Assembly: GCA_900175165.2 (NCBI GenBank)
Contig: FWWN02000399.1
Coordinates: forward strand, 1 to 62,045
DNA from: Rhizomucor pusillus
Lineage: Eukaryota > Mucoromycota > Mucoromycetes > Mucorales > Lichtheimiaceae
Direction of reading: 5' to 3'
DNA length: 62,045 nt
Position numbers and translations under genes: made by a program. Below the pieces are notes generated by a model that was not told the DNA's origin, searched no databases, and worked only from the letters and a program-made list of their open reading frames with translations. This document shows, in pieces, positions 1 to 13,095 of the stretch (its first letter is position 1; each line of letters opens with the position of its first letter).

Positions 1-1091
1 TCTCTTTTATTCATGACAACTTTAGATTTGTCATAGCTGCATGTCAAAATTTCTGAAGAAGCTAAGGACGGAGGACGGTGTTACTCACCATGGCATCCTG
101 GATTGCCAAACCTGTGGAATGCTGTGGAATAGGGACACCAATNNNTCGAAGAATATGTACTTTATTGCAAGAAAAGTCTGGGAGGGCTTTGGTCACCCCC
201 AAACCTTCTGTAGACGAAATCAATCCACCACTGTGAATGTGGGACCCGAAAGGGTTTAGGTTTTTACGGTAAGCTTTGCAGTTCATCTTGGATTCTGAAT
301 ATTATCGAAGTACTAATATTGATACTGCTTCTCTTTAGATGATTCGGTAAGTAAAAACGGATACAAGCCTGTAATACCTGGAATTTCTACTGATTGAGAT
401 CGGGTTGGCAACTGCGCTACATGGCAAATTTGAACTAATATGGCAGGTTTTCTTCCTTAGATCGACAAGAATATTTATTAGTTTTATTCCAAGGTTTAAA
501 TTTGCGTTGTTTGTGGTGCAATTTTATGCTTCAAACGACAACTGTTTTTAAAAATACAGTAAATCAAAGCAGCTCCGTAACTCGAATTCACTCGCAGATT
601 TCGCCCAAAATTTGATTGCTGATATGGGCCATATTCTCTTCCTCGTAAACATAATGCGAGTATTATGCTAATTCATCTTTCAAGTTTATGTACATTGTAT
701 GCGTTAAAAACCGTGGATTTTGAGCACTCACATTAATTCTATTGTAAGGAAACTGCAGTTTGTATAGTAAAACAAGATGCTCGAGATCATGCAAGTATGA
801 GCATTGCCCGACTAATACAATGCTTAAAAATGGTCGTACAGTTTTATGGATTCCACAGATACTGTATCATCTAATAATGGATTGTCAGTCACTAAACTAA
901 CTTCGATACATAATGGTAGCTATGGCTTCAATAGTATGCTACTATCCATGGAAATATTCTCTGGTATATACCAAATATTAAGATTAAAGAGAACAAGATG
1001 CCAATCTGCTATTTAGTTAACATGGACGTTTGTGTATTATTTTTTATCTTTCATTAAATTACTGTATAATAACTTTGTAGATAGAGCATTG
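1..1091. other. Intergenic or window-edge sequence with an N gap
   Basis: A run of three Ns sits at 143-145, so this end carries an unresolved base gap. Short open frames cross the gap on both strands (41-259 plus, 62-286 minus). Neither resembles a family I know, and both contain the unknown residue. The rest is AT-rich with no convincing coding stretch. It probably includes the 3' flank of the minus-strand zinc-finger gene that ends at 1092. Confidence 0.5.
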
Positions 1092-1863
1092 TTAGAATGG
1101 AAACCTGTCCATCGATTCAGCAGCGTCAAATGGAGACATAATAGGCATGTTCAAGAAGCTAGAGCAAAACGCTCCCTCCTGCAAGAATGAGACTTCAGGC
1201 TGTAGCGCGTGATATACCCTCGGAACTTGCCATGGCATCAGCGGTACTTGCTCGCTCGGCGAGGGTGTGAGAATGATACTACTAGCGTCTATGATAGAAC
1301 CTGAATCCGAGAGTGTTGTTAACGACTCGAATCCACTTGCGCTAAAGTCTTCAGCAGATACAGGTTCGCCGGTAAGAGAGAACGCGTCAGTTTGCTGCAA
1401 TGACTGTTCCTCATCGGGATAACGGGGAGGTGGGGTGCTCCATTCTACTGGATACTGGAATTTGATCGTCGGCTCTGTTTTCCTAGTATGCACTTTAAAG
1501 TGTCGTCGTAAATTGCTTGCGACAGCGAACCGTTTTGTGCAGCCACGACTATCGATACAAAGTTATGATTAAGACCCTGGCGCTATGTATTTTGTATCGT
1601 ACATACTAATGGCACGCGAATGGTTTTTCACCTGTATGTGTATATGTATGCGATCGAAGGGCACTGGGCTTTGTAAAAGACTTGTTGCAAAATTCACAGG
1701 GATAGATTTTCTTCTTGGCCTTATCGACAACATTGGACGCATTGCGCTCGACCGTGAACACGGAACCGTAGCATGTCTGTCCAGCAGACATTGAAAGGTC
1801 AAGATCCGTACTTGAAAAGTTCAAAAAATTATACAAGTCTTCGTACAAATTTGATGTGGACAT
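1092..1863 (-). CDS. C2H2 zinc-finger transcription factor (two fingers)
   Basis: Two exons, complement(1607..1863, 1092..1548), joined by a canonical GTATGT...TAG intron, give 237 residues. The intron falls inside the second finger, and splicing restores it. Finger 1 has the spacing C-x2-C-x12-H-x3-H in the stretch beginning YPCEFCNKSF. The linker is the classic TGEKPF. Finger 2 is C-x4-C with RGCTKRFAVASNLRRH. About 50 acidic and serine-rich residues precede the fingers. A Pro/Ser/Thr-rich tail of about 145 residues follows and ends in DRFPF. Family knowledge says tandem fingers with a TGEKP linker bind specific DNA, so this is probably a nuclear transcription regulator. The target genes cannot be read from the sequence. 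The start is the ATG at 1863, which opens the frame. Confidence 0.85.
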
Positions 1864-3499
1864 GTTCAGGAAAAAGTGGGAGGGAGACGGAGAAAGAGAG
1901 AGAAAGAGAAAGAGTATGGGGTGGGATGCACGAGAAAAAAGACATGGTTGCCCTTTATATGCGGAATACTTACGTGCACGGACTAGTTTCCGTTGGGATT
2001 TTTTTATTCATTTTGCATAACGGGAGCTAATAATTCACGGGCACCGCATATCGCGGATACATGTCTGTTACTTTTGTCTTTTCGGTGGCCTTGTCCAGAG
2101 AAAACAATCGATCATCCTATGATTTCATTCTCTAGATCTGTCTGCAAAGCTCATCCTTATAACATTTATATACAATGAACGCTGTAGGAAGCGATCAAAA
2201 AACGCCGTCTGACCTTCCCGTCACAGCATATGCTCACCCTTCCATTATCTTTTGGAAATAATGTTCAGGGCTGTATTAGACCAGAAACGCAAGCTCGCTA
2301 AAACAATGAAATTTTAGGGGTGGTATCTCTGCAGACCTTGTGGCCAATTACAATGGCGTATCGGATAGCACGCATCCTGTTTTTGGATGTGCAACAATAG
2401 TGAGGAGCAACCTTTCGAAAATAAGCTCTTTTCAAAGGGGGTCAGTGCATGCAATGGGTACTATTCGGGATAATCGAAGCTGTTGAGAACAACCAGAGCA
2501 ACATGCTTTGACAACCTTTTTGACCGGCAGATGGGTTTTTGCATAATCTTCACCGTTCCCACCGGAAAATGTACTTTTATGGTCAAGGCGTGATTTAAAC
2601 TTTCTCATGCCTTGCATTAAAGCTACCGACATATGACTTTATCAAACCCGGCATCCGCGCTGTCACCTTTCATTCACTAGTGTATTAAAACGTTCTTCTT
2701 CATACATATCATTTTACGAAACATGCAAACTTGGACGCAATTATATTCAAGCCTTTACTCTGGATGTAATGAGATAAAGCCTTCTTCCTTGAAGGAGCCA
2801 AAAGTGTCTCGGGAATCCATATCAACAGTTTTTGGCTACTATGCGTCGGATGCGTTCTTCCCAACACATATAGCAAGTTGTTACACCGTCCACTGTCAGA
2901 TGAAACACATATATACTTCTTTCGCACATATTCTACTACTTGGAAGCTTGGGAAGCTTCTACATAGTAGAAATAGACGGAAAATTTTTCGAGCTTTTCAT
3001 ATTTACAGAACTCTTGTTCTGAAGTCGGAAGGATATGTGTTGTGCGATGTACCTTGGGCAGACTCAAGCCAGTCGGCTGCCAGATACGGTATCTATTCCA
3101 ACGATAGATCATTCTTGTGTGAAGCACGTTGGAGGTCTAAAGTGCTAATCCATTTTCACAACGGCTTTAAGCGATGTAGAAATAGCATAGATGGCCGCCG
3201 TTCACCTCACTGATCGACTCTCAAATGAAAAAGTGACTCTGTGTAACCTGCAGCCTGGTGCAACCAGGTGCAAACCGTAAAAGACAAGACAAAGGCTGAT
3301 TGGCCTTTGTCTGTGCTCACTCTCCAGCACTATGCCCTTGGTAAACTAGCGACTTGGCAAACTGTTTGTCGAAATGCCTCGCTCATCTAGCTGACTTGTC
3401 ACATAGGAACACGCTTTGCAGGCAAGGTAAGCGAACAGCAACTTCATTTGTTTCCAGTTCAACCGCCACCGACACGCACGATCATCTCAGGGGCCGATT
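1864..3499. other. Intergenic region with a purine-rich tract
   Basis: Just upstream of the zinc-finger gene lies a GA-rich tract at about 1878-1915, likely in its promoter or leader. Farther on are several short open frames, such as an ATG frame at 2723-3022, with no family resemblance. A short inverted repeat (CCTGGT and ACCAGG around GCA) lies near 3254-3268. The first exon or exons of the septin gene should lie in the last part, but I could not place them. Confidence 0.4.
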
Positions 3500-5253
3500 T
3501 CCAGATCCAGGTCCATGGCGGCAACCCTCAGCCGTACAAACCACGCTACAGTCTCCTCTCGGCATAGATACTCTACTTCCTCGACAGAAACTTCTTGGAG
3601 TAAGGCGTAAGCCATTCCAGCTCAATGTAATGGTCGTCGGTTAGTGCTTATTCATATATGTTTGTCTGCCGTCATTATTGTTCGAAAATGGATATTGACA
3701 ACGAGGCAATTCAGGTGAATCTGGATTAGGCAAATCCACATTTGTAAACACGCTCTTCCAAACGGATATAAAGGATCGGTCTACTCCCAAGATGCCACAG
3801 GATACAAAGACAGTCGAGATTACACCTATGCATTTTGGCAAGTTTTGCTTCCACCTTGATACGATAGACTTTAGCAGCTCACCAATGAGTTAGAACTTGA
3901 GGAGGATGGCGTTATATTACACCTTTGCTTAATTGACACGCCTGGATTTGGAGACCGTTTAAATCGCAAGGAAGAGTATGTTGATTTTCCAGCTTTGTTG
4001 GCGCTATCCAAATGCAATTTATTCTTTACTGATACAAGGACAGTGTCAAGCCCATTATGGACTACATTGACCAGCAATATTCAGCATACTACGAAGCTGA
4101 GAAGCACGTAGGATATCGAGGAGCGGTAAAAGACACCAGAGTTCATGCATGTCTTTATTTCATCTCCCCCACTGGTCACAGGTACGTTTGTCAGTTTTTT
4201 AGCTACCTTTAGACATTTTGGTCTAATCTGGCATTTCTGTGGCAGTTTGAAAGAACTGGATATTATCACACTCAAAGAGCTCTCTCAGAAGCTTAACGTT
4301 ATACCTGTGATCGCAAAAGGGGATACGCTGACTCCCGAGGAGAAGACAGCTTTCAAGGCATTGGTAAGCGGAAACCAAAAGTTTGCACACAGAAAAGCTT
4401 ATTTTGATGTTCATCTACTCACCTGATCTCTTCCCTAGGTCCTAGAAGATTTAGAACGATACGGCATAGAAATCTATCCACATGCTTACCCTGACGAAGA
4501 CAGACTTCAGTTCGAGCATATCATTGCGAGTATACAACAGCGCTAACGAACTAGTGACCAACAGCTGCTAACGTTTGACATTTCAGAAACATATTCCATT
4601 TGCAGTCATGGGAAGTGACACGGATGTGGAGCTTCCGAACGGCAAATAGTTAAGGGCAGAGCTTACAGATGGGGAACAGTGGAGGGTAAGGAACTTTTCT
4701 ATTTTTTTTTTTTTTTTTTTGCCTTCTCCGGGCGCTCTAGGCGTGTATATTCTTTGTTGTTTGGTGTCAATGCAACTTAGCAGAATCATTGATCATTAGT
4801 TGATAACCCGGAACACTGTGATGTCGCTTATCTTCGTGAGCTTCTTATTGAAAATTGTCTCCATGATATCACGTCATTGACCCATGACCATCATTACCAC
4901 GGATACCGCGCGAGACTTTTGCGCGATCAAGGACGGCCTGAATCGTTACTCGAGTGTGACGAAGATTATGATGCACGCATCGATGAATCGAATACCCGCA
5001 GAGTACAAGAAATGACGCAACGGGAAGAAAAGATACGCCAACAGTTTGTCAACATGGTCAAGGAGACTGAGGATGATCTCAGAAGGCGGGAACGAGAGGT
5101 AAGGTTTCATTGTTTACAAGTCAGCTGCATAACCATTAAACTCCTATCCAGCTGCAAGAAAGACGGGATCAGCTTTTGAAGGAACTTGAAGAGCAACAAC
5201 GCGAAATCTCTGAGCTAGAGGCAGAGCTTGCAACAAAGCTAAGTCTCAAGTGA
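3500..5253 (+). pseudogene. Septin, apparently frameshifted
   Basis: The septin GTPase is recognisable throughout: P-loop GESGLGKS, DTPGFGD switch, AKGD in place of the usual AKAD G4 motif, IPFAVMGS, the RAYRWG septin element, then a C-terminal coiled coil ending at 5253. Septins polymerise into cortical filaments and rings. Exons modelled: up to 3639, 3715-3837, 3894-3975, 4044-4181, 4246-4363, 4439 to about 4525, 4587-4685, 4800-5098, 5152-5253. The 3838-3893 intron needs a GC donor. In exon 4587-4685 the frame runs through ELPNGK and then meets TAG at 4647. The conserved VKGRAYRWG continues in another frame, so one base appears missing. The exon 6/7 junction is also awkward: a GT donor at 4530 gives the wrong frame for KHIPFAV, while a GC donor at 4526 fits. 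No in-frame ATG precedes the first recognised exon, so the 5' end is unresolved. It is either a decaying gene or a sequence error. Confidence 0.75.
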
Positions 5254-5621
5254 GTTGCGCTGTTTGATACCGGAAAGTTAGATTAGTTATTCACGTCCTG
5301 TAGGAGCAAATAGACAATAATAGTTAGCATGTTACTAGTCTTTTCTTTCGCATATACATATACAGTTTGATAATAGCTAATACAGATGCGATGTTGTGAC
5401 TCAGAGACACCCTAAAAATTGAATTGTGTGCGCGTGCTGCGAGCACATTATCAGGTGTGTCCAGGTGAGATGATGCTGAAGTATGTGTGTGAGGTTGGGG
5501 GACTTGGGGGAGGAGGAGGAACTGATGACATGCGGACTTTGCCGTTCAAGCAAAAAGATGGTTCGTAACCACATCTTCCCTTTCTTGTATCTGTTCTTTC
5601 ATTTTCTAGCAGTCTACTTTT
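5254..5621. other. Intergenic, septin 3' end to antiporter start
   Basis: This 368-bp stretch holds a G-rich tract near 5494-5521 and otherwise nothing I recognise. It should contain the septin 3' flank and the promoter of the antiporter gene. Confidence 0.4.
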
Positions 5622-8600
5622 ATGAACTCTTCCAGTGAGGCCAAAGTACCTAGCGGTCGACGGCGCAAAGTCAGCGAGCAAAGCGATCGCCACAGCACTA
5701 CACAGTATGGCTCCATTACTGCAGATCCGGAAGCTTCCTCATCAGCAGACAAAGGCAGTCGCCGTCATTACGGCAAGCGGCGCAAGAACAATATTGACAA
5801 CAACGAAGATAACATGGACGAGCAGGACAGCAACAACCTAGACGAAGACGCCCAGGAGGAGGAAGAAGAAGAAGATATTGACGATACAATTGATGGCGGA
5901 GGTGACGATAAGAGCATCCGACGCCGGAAGCAGAAAACGCGCTTTACAGAAGAAGATCGATCATCAATGAATAGTTTGGAGCACGAAATGACTCTGAAGG
6001 ATAGGCAGGAGGTGTGTGTCAGAGAAAAAGGAGAAAAGCTTCATTGTACGTTTCACATTGTTGCTAATTGACAGGTACGTTAGCAAATGAATAAGCGCCA
6101 TCCATTTGGCTTGCCCATTTGGAAACCAGCATTGTACAAAAAATCGCGCTCAGTCGTACGGAAAGCCAACAGCGCACTCCATTCGTCACCATCATCGTCT
6201 CCTGAATTGTTCCTCAATCCCGGCAACATCTTGTGGCTTCTAGTGTTTGGGTGGTGGCTCGCCATTGTTATGTTTGCACTTTCCATTCTTTTGATGCTTG
6301 TACCACCCGACGGCTATTCGTACGGTCTCGTCATGCGTGAGTTAGCGTTTTACCTGCTCTGGCCTTTTGGTCGCTATGTAGAGCGACACATTGATGAACG
6401 CCAGCAGCATATTCTGTCCACAGCGTCAACGAGAAATAGTGGAATCTACTCGAACGACGCAGCGTCGATCAGCTCTTCACTTCTTGATCAAAGCGACGAT
6501 GAAGAAGTCGGGTTGTTGCATGGCCGGAAAGGCAAGGAGAAGCAAAGATCGCTCAAGGACTCGATAAAAGATACCATCTTGTTGGGACCCGCGGGATGGG
6601 TTTACTATTTGCTGTATTTTACCATTGTTGGTAAGTGCAAAGCAAGAAAGGGATCATGCGCAATGCAAGGGCCACTGACATTTGCCGATACGTAGCCCCG
6701 CTTATGTTCTTCGTATCAACTGTATGCTGGCTATGCGTTGTAACCATACCAATGTCGAAACTGAACTACATTCTGCTTCGACACCTGCGGCGACACCCTC
6801 TTAGCCTACGTTTCAGATCGAGCCCAACCGGCCAGGCGCATATGCAACAGTCAGGTCGTCCCGTTGTCATATTACTTTGTACATATCAAGCGATTGGACT
6901 ACAGTATTACAAGTATACTTATGACGGTATCAACATCATGTTTATCAACCTGATGCCGCTTGTTTTCTTTGTTATCTTTGATCAGTATGTTCTCTCGCGA
7001 CATTTCCCAGACAGTTTCATCACTGCTCCAGCTGTCGTGTTCGCATTATCGCTAGCTTCCGTGATACCTTTATCGTACTTTATCGGAATGGGTGTCAGCT
7101 CCGTTTCGGCCCAGTCTAGTATGGGTGTCGGTGCATTCTTAAATGCTTCATTTGGCAGGTAAGTGAATTTTTGTGGTCCCTGGTTTAAACTTGTGACCTT
7201 ATGCCAGTATATAGTATTATTGAAATTATCCTATATGCGGTTGCACTCATGAGTGGCAAAAGCGCCATAGTGGAGGGTGCCCTGATCGGCAGCGTGATGG
7301 CCGGTGTCTTGCTAATGCCCGGATGCTCCATGATTAGCGGTGGCATCAAACGTAAGGAGCAGAGATTCAACGCTAAGAGTGCAGGTATGCAACACAATTA
7401 AGGATGCATGCGGAGATGTGAAACAAAATAATTTACAAAAACGCGGGCGCGCGCGCCTAAGAGGTGACTTCGACGATGCTTATTATGGCTATTATTGGAG
7501 CACTTACCCCTACATTGTTTTACCAAATGTTTGGTTCAGTAAGTGAATGTAATTAAGCGACACACAGAGAGAAGCAATTTTTTCTAAATTGAAATCAGTT
7601 TGAGCTACGTTGCGCTGGATGTCCGGAATCGAGATCAGGTGACAGCATTGCTTGCTCCAGATGCTACTATGACCAAATGAACCCAACCATCGATCCGGTA
7701 TACCAAAACAGTGTCAAGCCGCTTATGTGGCTCTGTGCGGCCATTTTGCCTTCGGTAGGTGTGAAACACAAACGTGAAACTGTTTATCTTATTTGACACG
7801 TACCTGTCTTGGATGTAGGCATACGTTGTAGGCATCGTATTCAGTTTGCATACCCACGTCGATATGGTTTGGAAAAAGGCAAACCAGCATCACTCGTCGT
7901 ATTACCAAAAGCTGATGCCAGGGCACATCATTTCACACCTTATTCACCATCCAAATTCTCATCCCTCCGCTTCTTCCGAACAAACGCCGTTCAAATCACA
8001 GACCTCAAATGGTATAAAGGTGTAATCATTTTCGTAGATTCAGCTAGTAACAATACATAATATGGATAGATATACCTTACAGCCCCGTTATGACAGTTAC
8101 GGCTACACCTGTCACGGACGTGACATCTGGCCATCGAAAGCTTTCGATAACCACTCCGTCTCAACAGCCTGATGCAAATGGAGGTAATACATCAATGTCG
8201 GCTGCTGTTGCACCTGTCGCCGCGTTCGTACACGCCAAGGAACCAGAGGATGAAGAAGAGGAGGAAGCTGCAGGACATGATTCGCCCAACTGGGGCAAAG
8301 TCAAGAGCTTTACTATCTTGTTTGCCTGCACGATACTGTATTCCATTATTGCCGAGATCTTGGTTGATACCGTCGATCATGTCATGGATAATCTTGCAAT
8401 TGACGAAAAATTCCTCGGTTTGACACTTTTTGCTCTGGTAAGTGGGGTGTTTCTATAGATTTCAATTTGCTTCGCATACCTAAGGAGTCACCTAGGTACC
8501 AAATATCACCGAATTTATGAATGCCATTTCCTTTGCATTGTATGGAAACATCGTCCTAAGGTTAGTCTGATAACGCGATGCAGAATATTAAGGGTAGTGA

Positions 8601-9008
8601 ACTGACAATATAGCACCTAGTATGGAGATTGGTTCTGCGTATGCATTGCAAGTTTGTCTACTGCAGATTCCTGCCATGGTCGCATTTTCTCTCTGGTATA
8701 ACTGGGGAAAGGAGGAAGTTGCCAAATACACCTTCAGGCAAGTACAGATTGCTTAATTATCTACGCAGTTGTTCTAATCTTTCCTGTCAACTAGTCTCGT
8801 TTTCCCTCGATGGGATGTGATTTCAGTCATTTTCTCCGTATTTTTGCTGACTTACACTTACCAAGAAGGCAAATCAAACTACTTCAAAGGCTCAATTCTG
8901 ATCCTTAGCTATTGCGTATTAATGGCAGGATTCTATTTCATCCCAGCTTTCACTGAACATAGCCTTTTAACAGGCGTTGACCCTGCGCTTGTCGTGCGGT
9001 CCGCCTAG
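5622..9008 (+). CDS. VNX1/CAX-type vacuolar cation/H+ antiporter
   Basis: Eleven exons (5622-6011, 6084-6630, 6696-7158, 7215-7384, 7462-7538, 7599-7754, 7819-8011, 8097-8437, 8496-8560, 8621-8737, 8795-9008) sum to 2733 nt, 910 residues, close to yeast Vnx1. A charged, acidic N-terminal region of about 130 residues precedes RHPFGLPIWKPALYKKSRSV, typical of this subfamily. Two exchanger repeats follow, with signature segments FGSIIEIILYAVALMSGK and VPNITEFMNAISFALYGN, many hydrophobic spans, and a cysteine-rich insert (CAGC...CSRC) in the central loop. The family exchanges protons for Na+, K+ or Ca2+ across the vacuolar or ER membrane; the ion is not decided here. Intron 8738-8794 needs a GC donor (AG then GCAAGT); the nearby GT gives the wrong frame. 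Confidence 0.92.
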
Positions 9009-9386
9009 GTTCATTTTTCTTTTCTTCTTTGGTCAATTGTAACGAAACTACAATAATATCTATCATAGCGCCTATACCACAATCGCTGATTAGGAGCTAC
9101 TTCTCCGTAAAGTCCTCTGTGAAGTTATAGGAAAAGATATATAAGCGAGTCGATTTTATTTGAATCCCTAGAAAGATATATCAGACAGCTAGAGAAGAGT
9201 GGAATAAGAAAGGGCATAAACGAGCGTAAGTGCTGTGTATATAAGATCGTTGGGGAAGGGGAGGGGAAAAAGCATACATATGTAGTAGGGAAAGAATTCG
9301 ATATGTTCAAAAACAGTCAAAATAGGCAGACTAGAGTAGACAACAAGAAAATGTTTTACACGCACATTATATCACACAAGGATCGT
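9009..9386. other. Convergent 3' flanks
   Basis: The antiporter and kinesin genes converge here. The stretch is AT-rich and purine-rich and probably holds both 3' untranslated regions. No further gene was seen. Confidence 0.4.
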
Positions 9387-12300
9387 CTATCGTGAGTTCA
9401 TGAAACCCGGTATCCAAGATGCTCGCTTGTCGCGCTTGTCGGTTGGAGAGCTGGGGCTCTCAGCACCGTTCTCGACGACGTTGCCTCCGCCGCGCAGGGG
9501 CTTGGCAATGCGTCCAAAGCTGAGTGCAGCCATGGAGTTTTGGGATTTTTGAGAACGTGCCTGTTCCAGACGTTCACGCACAGCTTGCAGTTGAGCTTCG
9601 AACCTAAAAAGTTGGAACGCGTTTTAGTCAAACATTTTATAGAACTAGTTTGTCCACTGCATACTTTTGGTTTTGTGTGATGAGCTTCTCTTGTGCATCC
9701 TGGAGCAACGTCTCCAGACTCTGGATTCGCTCGTTGCGGGCGATCAACTTGCGCTCTGCAAGGGCGACTTCCTTCTTGAGTGAACCGTTTTGTTCCACCA
9801 GCTGTTGTATACAAAAACACATAATGTTAGATTCCAATACAGGTTCATGCAACACACTGTAGTAAATTGCTCATGATCTTGCCTGTTTTTGGACATTTGT
9901 CAACTGTTCCAGGTTGCGTTCCAAGAAGGCCATCTTCTTTTGCTGGGCCTTGTTGTTGCTAGCGCGCAAGACATTGTTGTATTGCTCTCTGGTTTCATCC
10001 AAAGACATTTCAAGCTCTACAACCTTCTCGCAACGGTTCTGCAAGTCTCGCATCAAGGCCTTCTTCATGACTTCAAAGTCTGCAAGCTGCTGTGCCATGG
10101 TCTTGCGCATACGCTCAATGTCCTTTTCCTTTTCGCTTAGGTCGCCTTCTGTGCTGCTACCGCTGGAAGACTTGTATGGCTGCTCGGACAATGCAGCCTG
10201 TCAACGAAGTCAATATACTGAGGGTTGCAAACAAGTGATAACAGACTTTTAATAATTACCTGCAGCTGATCGTTGGCAGCCCGGAGATCTGTCAAAGCAG
10301 TGCTCAATTTTTGATGAGTAGCGACCTTGCGTTCCAGTTCTCGCTTAAGCTCATCAATCTCCTTTTGCTGCATTTCCTTGCGTGCCAGGTACTGGTTCTC
10401 CAGCTTGATCTGATATGGCCGGTACAAAATGAATAGAGTGAGTAAAAACGACTTTCAAAGTTGCAGTTTGTAACCATGAAAATTTGGATTACCTTTAGCG
10501 CAGAAACAGTATCGTTGAGATCATCGCGTTCCTGTGCGCGAGCCTCCTCTTCGGCGATGGTCTTGTCCAGAAGCTCTTCATATTCTTGCTCCAGAGTGGC
10601 AAAACGTCCTTCGAGCTCCATCTTCTTCTTTTCAAGAGCTTCCTTGTCGGATTCAAGCTCCTCGATCGTCTTGCTATGCTGTTCCAAAAGTGCTTTGGAT
10701 TCAGCGAGTTCACGTCGAAGAGAGACGAGCTCCTCGATGCTCAATGATCCTTGCTTCTCCAAGTCAAGCTTACTCAGAGCATTACGGATTTGGCGCTCCT
10801 TCTCATTCAAGACACCAGAAGGATCGAAACCAGACATCATTTGCGCCATCTTTTCCGCCTTCTTCTTCTCCTTTTCGCCATCCGTGGCTTCCTTGTGAGC
10901 CTGACGCATGTCAGCCAGGTTCTTCTTCAATTCTTCCAACTCAGCCATCAAATCCTGGTTAGCTTCGCGTAGAGAATCGACGTGGATGGCATTCTCCTTG
11001 CTCTCGTAAGAAATCTTTTGGAGCTGCAATCTCAACTCGCTGAGCTCAGCAGTCATTTGTTGGTTTTCTCTGGTCACAGATTGCTCTTGCTCTTTGTAGT
11101 AGTTCATTTCTTCCTTGAGCGATTCGAGAAGCTTTTCGCGGTTAGCAAGCTCGGTTTCCTAGATTTTCTTTAGTAGTGAGTATCCAAAATCTTGTATAAT
11201 TTACGTATCAAGCATACCTTTTCAGCGATCTGGTCCATCAGTTCATTTTCACGCTTGATAAATTCATCGCGCTCGTCCTTCTCCAAAGCAGGAACGGGAG
11301 TGGCGGGCCGAGATTCTTCTTCGGAAATCGGACTCTTGAATCCAGGGGCGGGAGGCAGTGCATTAAAGTCGCCCTTGGAGACCTTTTCCATGGTGACCCA
11401 TTTCTCTTCAGGCACAGTGCCACCAGTGCGCCACACATTGACTTCGCCTTCCAACGCCGCAATGTAGGTCTGGAAAGTGACAGCTTCAGACTTGACACGC
11501 TTAAGCAATGCCTTGAGCTCAGCAGGAGAAAGATCAGCGTTGACCTTGGCTTTGTTCTTGATGGATTTGGCACGCACACCGAAACGCAGTGTCGACAACG
11601 TTTCCGCTTCGTTGTAGGATGACGGCGAGCAGTTGATAATCAGTGTAGTTCTCGAGTTACCACCAAGAGATTCTTGCAGGATTCTCGTCAACTTAGAATC
11701 TCTACAAAAGGCATTATCGAAATTGGCAATCCAGCCGGGCTTTTGCATGTGTTATTTAACGGTACCTGTAAGGAATATGGCTCGACTGTAAATATCATTG
11801 ATCGTAAGTATTGCAATATCAACTGGAAACGATGTATATGTTTATGCTTACTTTGCCGTCGGTCAAGGCATTAATGACCATACCCAGCGCAGTTAGAGAC
11901 TTGTTAATCTTCTTTGCCTCTTCCAGAGTCTGGCCCGATGCACCAGTCTTGCCGACCTATTGTGTCCCCACGTTGTCAGCACTCCTACTCCGCATACATA
12001 CAAATCACAAAGCAAAAAAAGAAGAAATATCGAACCTTTTCTGAACCGGCTAAATCGACTAGATACAGTTTACCGCTCTTTGCGGCACCGGTATCGACAT
12101 TCTTTTGCGTAATTGTGATAACGACGATTGAATGACTTCTTGAACTCTCAGCATTCATATCTGCGGGACACATGACATTAGTAGACGGATTTTTCTCCTG
12201 TTTCAAATTCACGTGCTTACTTGTGTAGGCAACTACGCGGTTGTTACTTCCGCGTCGCATAACTTCATAAACTTCCTCGGACGAGCCGACATAAACTTCT

Positions 12301-13095
12301 AGAAGGCCCTTGACATATACACCCTTGGTCTTATCCTCGTGGATTGGCAAATTCTCGGCCGAAGCTAACACAAACAAGAGAATATATCGTTTGTAATCAG
12401 CAAGAACTCGAGCTTTTTCCAATCTCTACTGTTGCTCATTTACTTACGGTTCAACAAGTCGCGGACCTTCTCCATATAGATTTCCATATACGAGACTTTT
12501 ACAGTGAACTCCAGATTGCTAGGAGCCGCGATAATACTGTCAAAGATCTGTTCGACAATACGAGGGATGATACCCTTGGTTTTTTCATCATCAATGTCGG
12601 CACCCTGGACGCGATAACTGATCAGATTCCAAAAAAATACAAAAATCCAAACGATTATCAAAGATATATACCATCATAGTGAACGTTTTGCCGGAGCCGG
12701 TTTGACCATAGGCGAAAACTGTACCGTTGTAACCGGCCGTGACATCTGAAATTGAATGCATGAGCATAGTTTTTCGTTCCTGCTGCAGCTGGCGCTGCAA
12801 ACTACTCACCATCGACAATGGACTTGATGGAGTAGTCAAAGACGTCCTTCTGCGGCGTTTCCATGCCAAAGACCCTGTCAAAGGCAAAGTTCCCTTGAAA
12901 GTCTTTGCCCTGTACGTATGGACTTTGCGTAAGACTTAGAGAAAATTATCCGTGTTTCAGAGCTGAGTGCTGTACCTTGAGCTCGACCTGAGTGCCCTCA
13001 CCATCAATGTCAATGATGGGGACACCTCCTTCCCTGATTTCGAGGGCGTTTTGAGGTCTGAAACGGCAGACGACCTTAATATTATTTCCCGACAT
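9387..13095 (-). CDS. Conventional kinesin heavy chain (kinesin-1)
   Basis: Fourteen exons (12976-13095, 12810-12909, 12672-12745, 12448-12604, 12221-12364, 12036-12160, 11852-11956, 11766-11785, 11218-11701, 10493-11158, 10260-10409, 9883-10197, 9665-9801, 9387-9603, complement) sum to 2814 nt, 937 residues, near the usual length of fungal conventional kinesin. The N-terminal motor shows [16 protein letters not shown] and LVDLAGSE. A neck and a long coiled coil follow, then the conserved fungal tail RNERIQSLE and a short basic C-terminus. It moves cargo toward microtubule plus ends as a homodimer. Exon 8 is only 20 nt and encodes SSHIPYR. Intron 9882-9802 begins GCAAGA after VQKQ, and no GT lets the coiled coil continue into LVEQN. 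Its start lies 144 bp from the divergent dymeclin gene, implying a shared promoter. Confidence 0.95.

Noticed and set aside
3354..3644. Separate small protein upstream of the septin
   Set aside because: The frame begins with TTG, and its end (PLGIDTLL...NVMVVG) is the septin exon before the P-loop.
10461..10972. Plus-strand Ser-rich proteins opposite kinesin
   Set aside because: These are shadows of the coiled-coil codons on the other strand.
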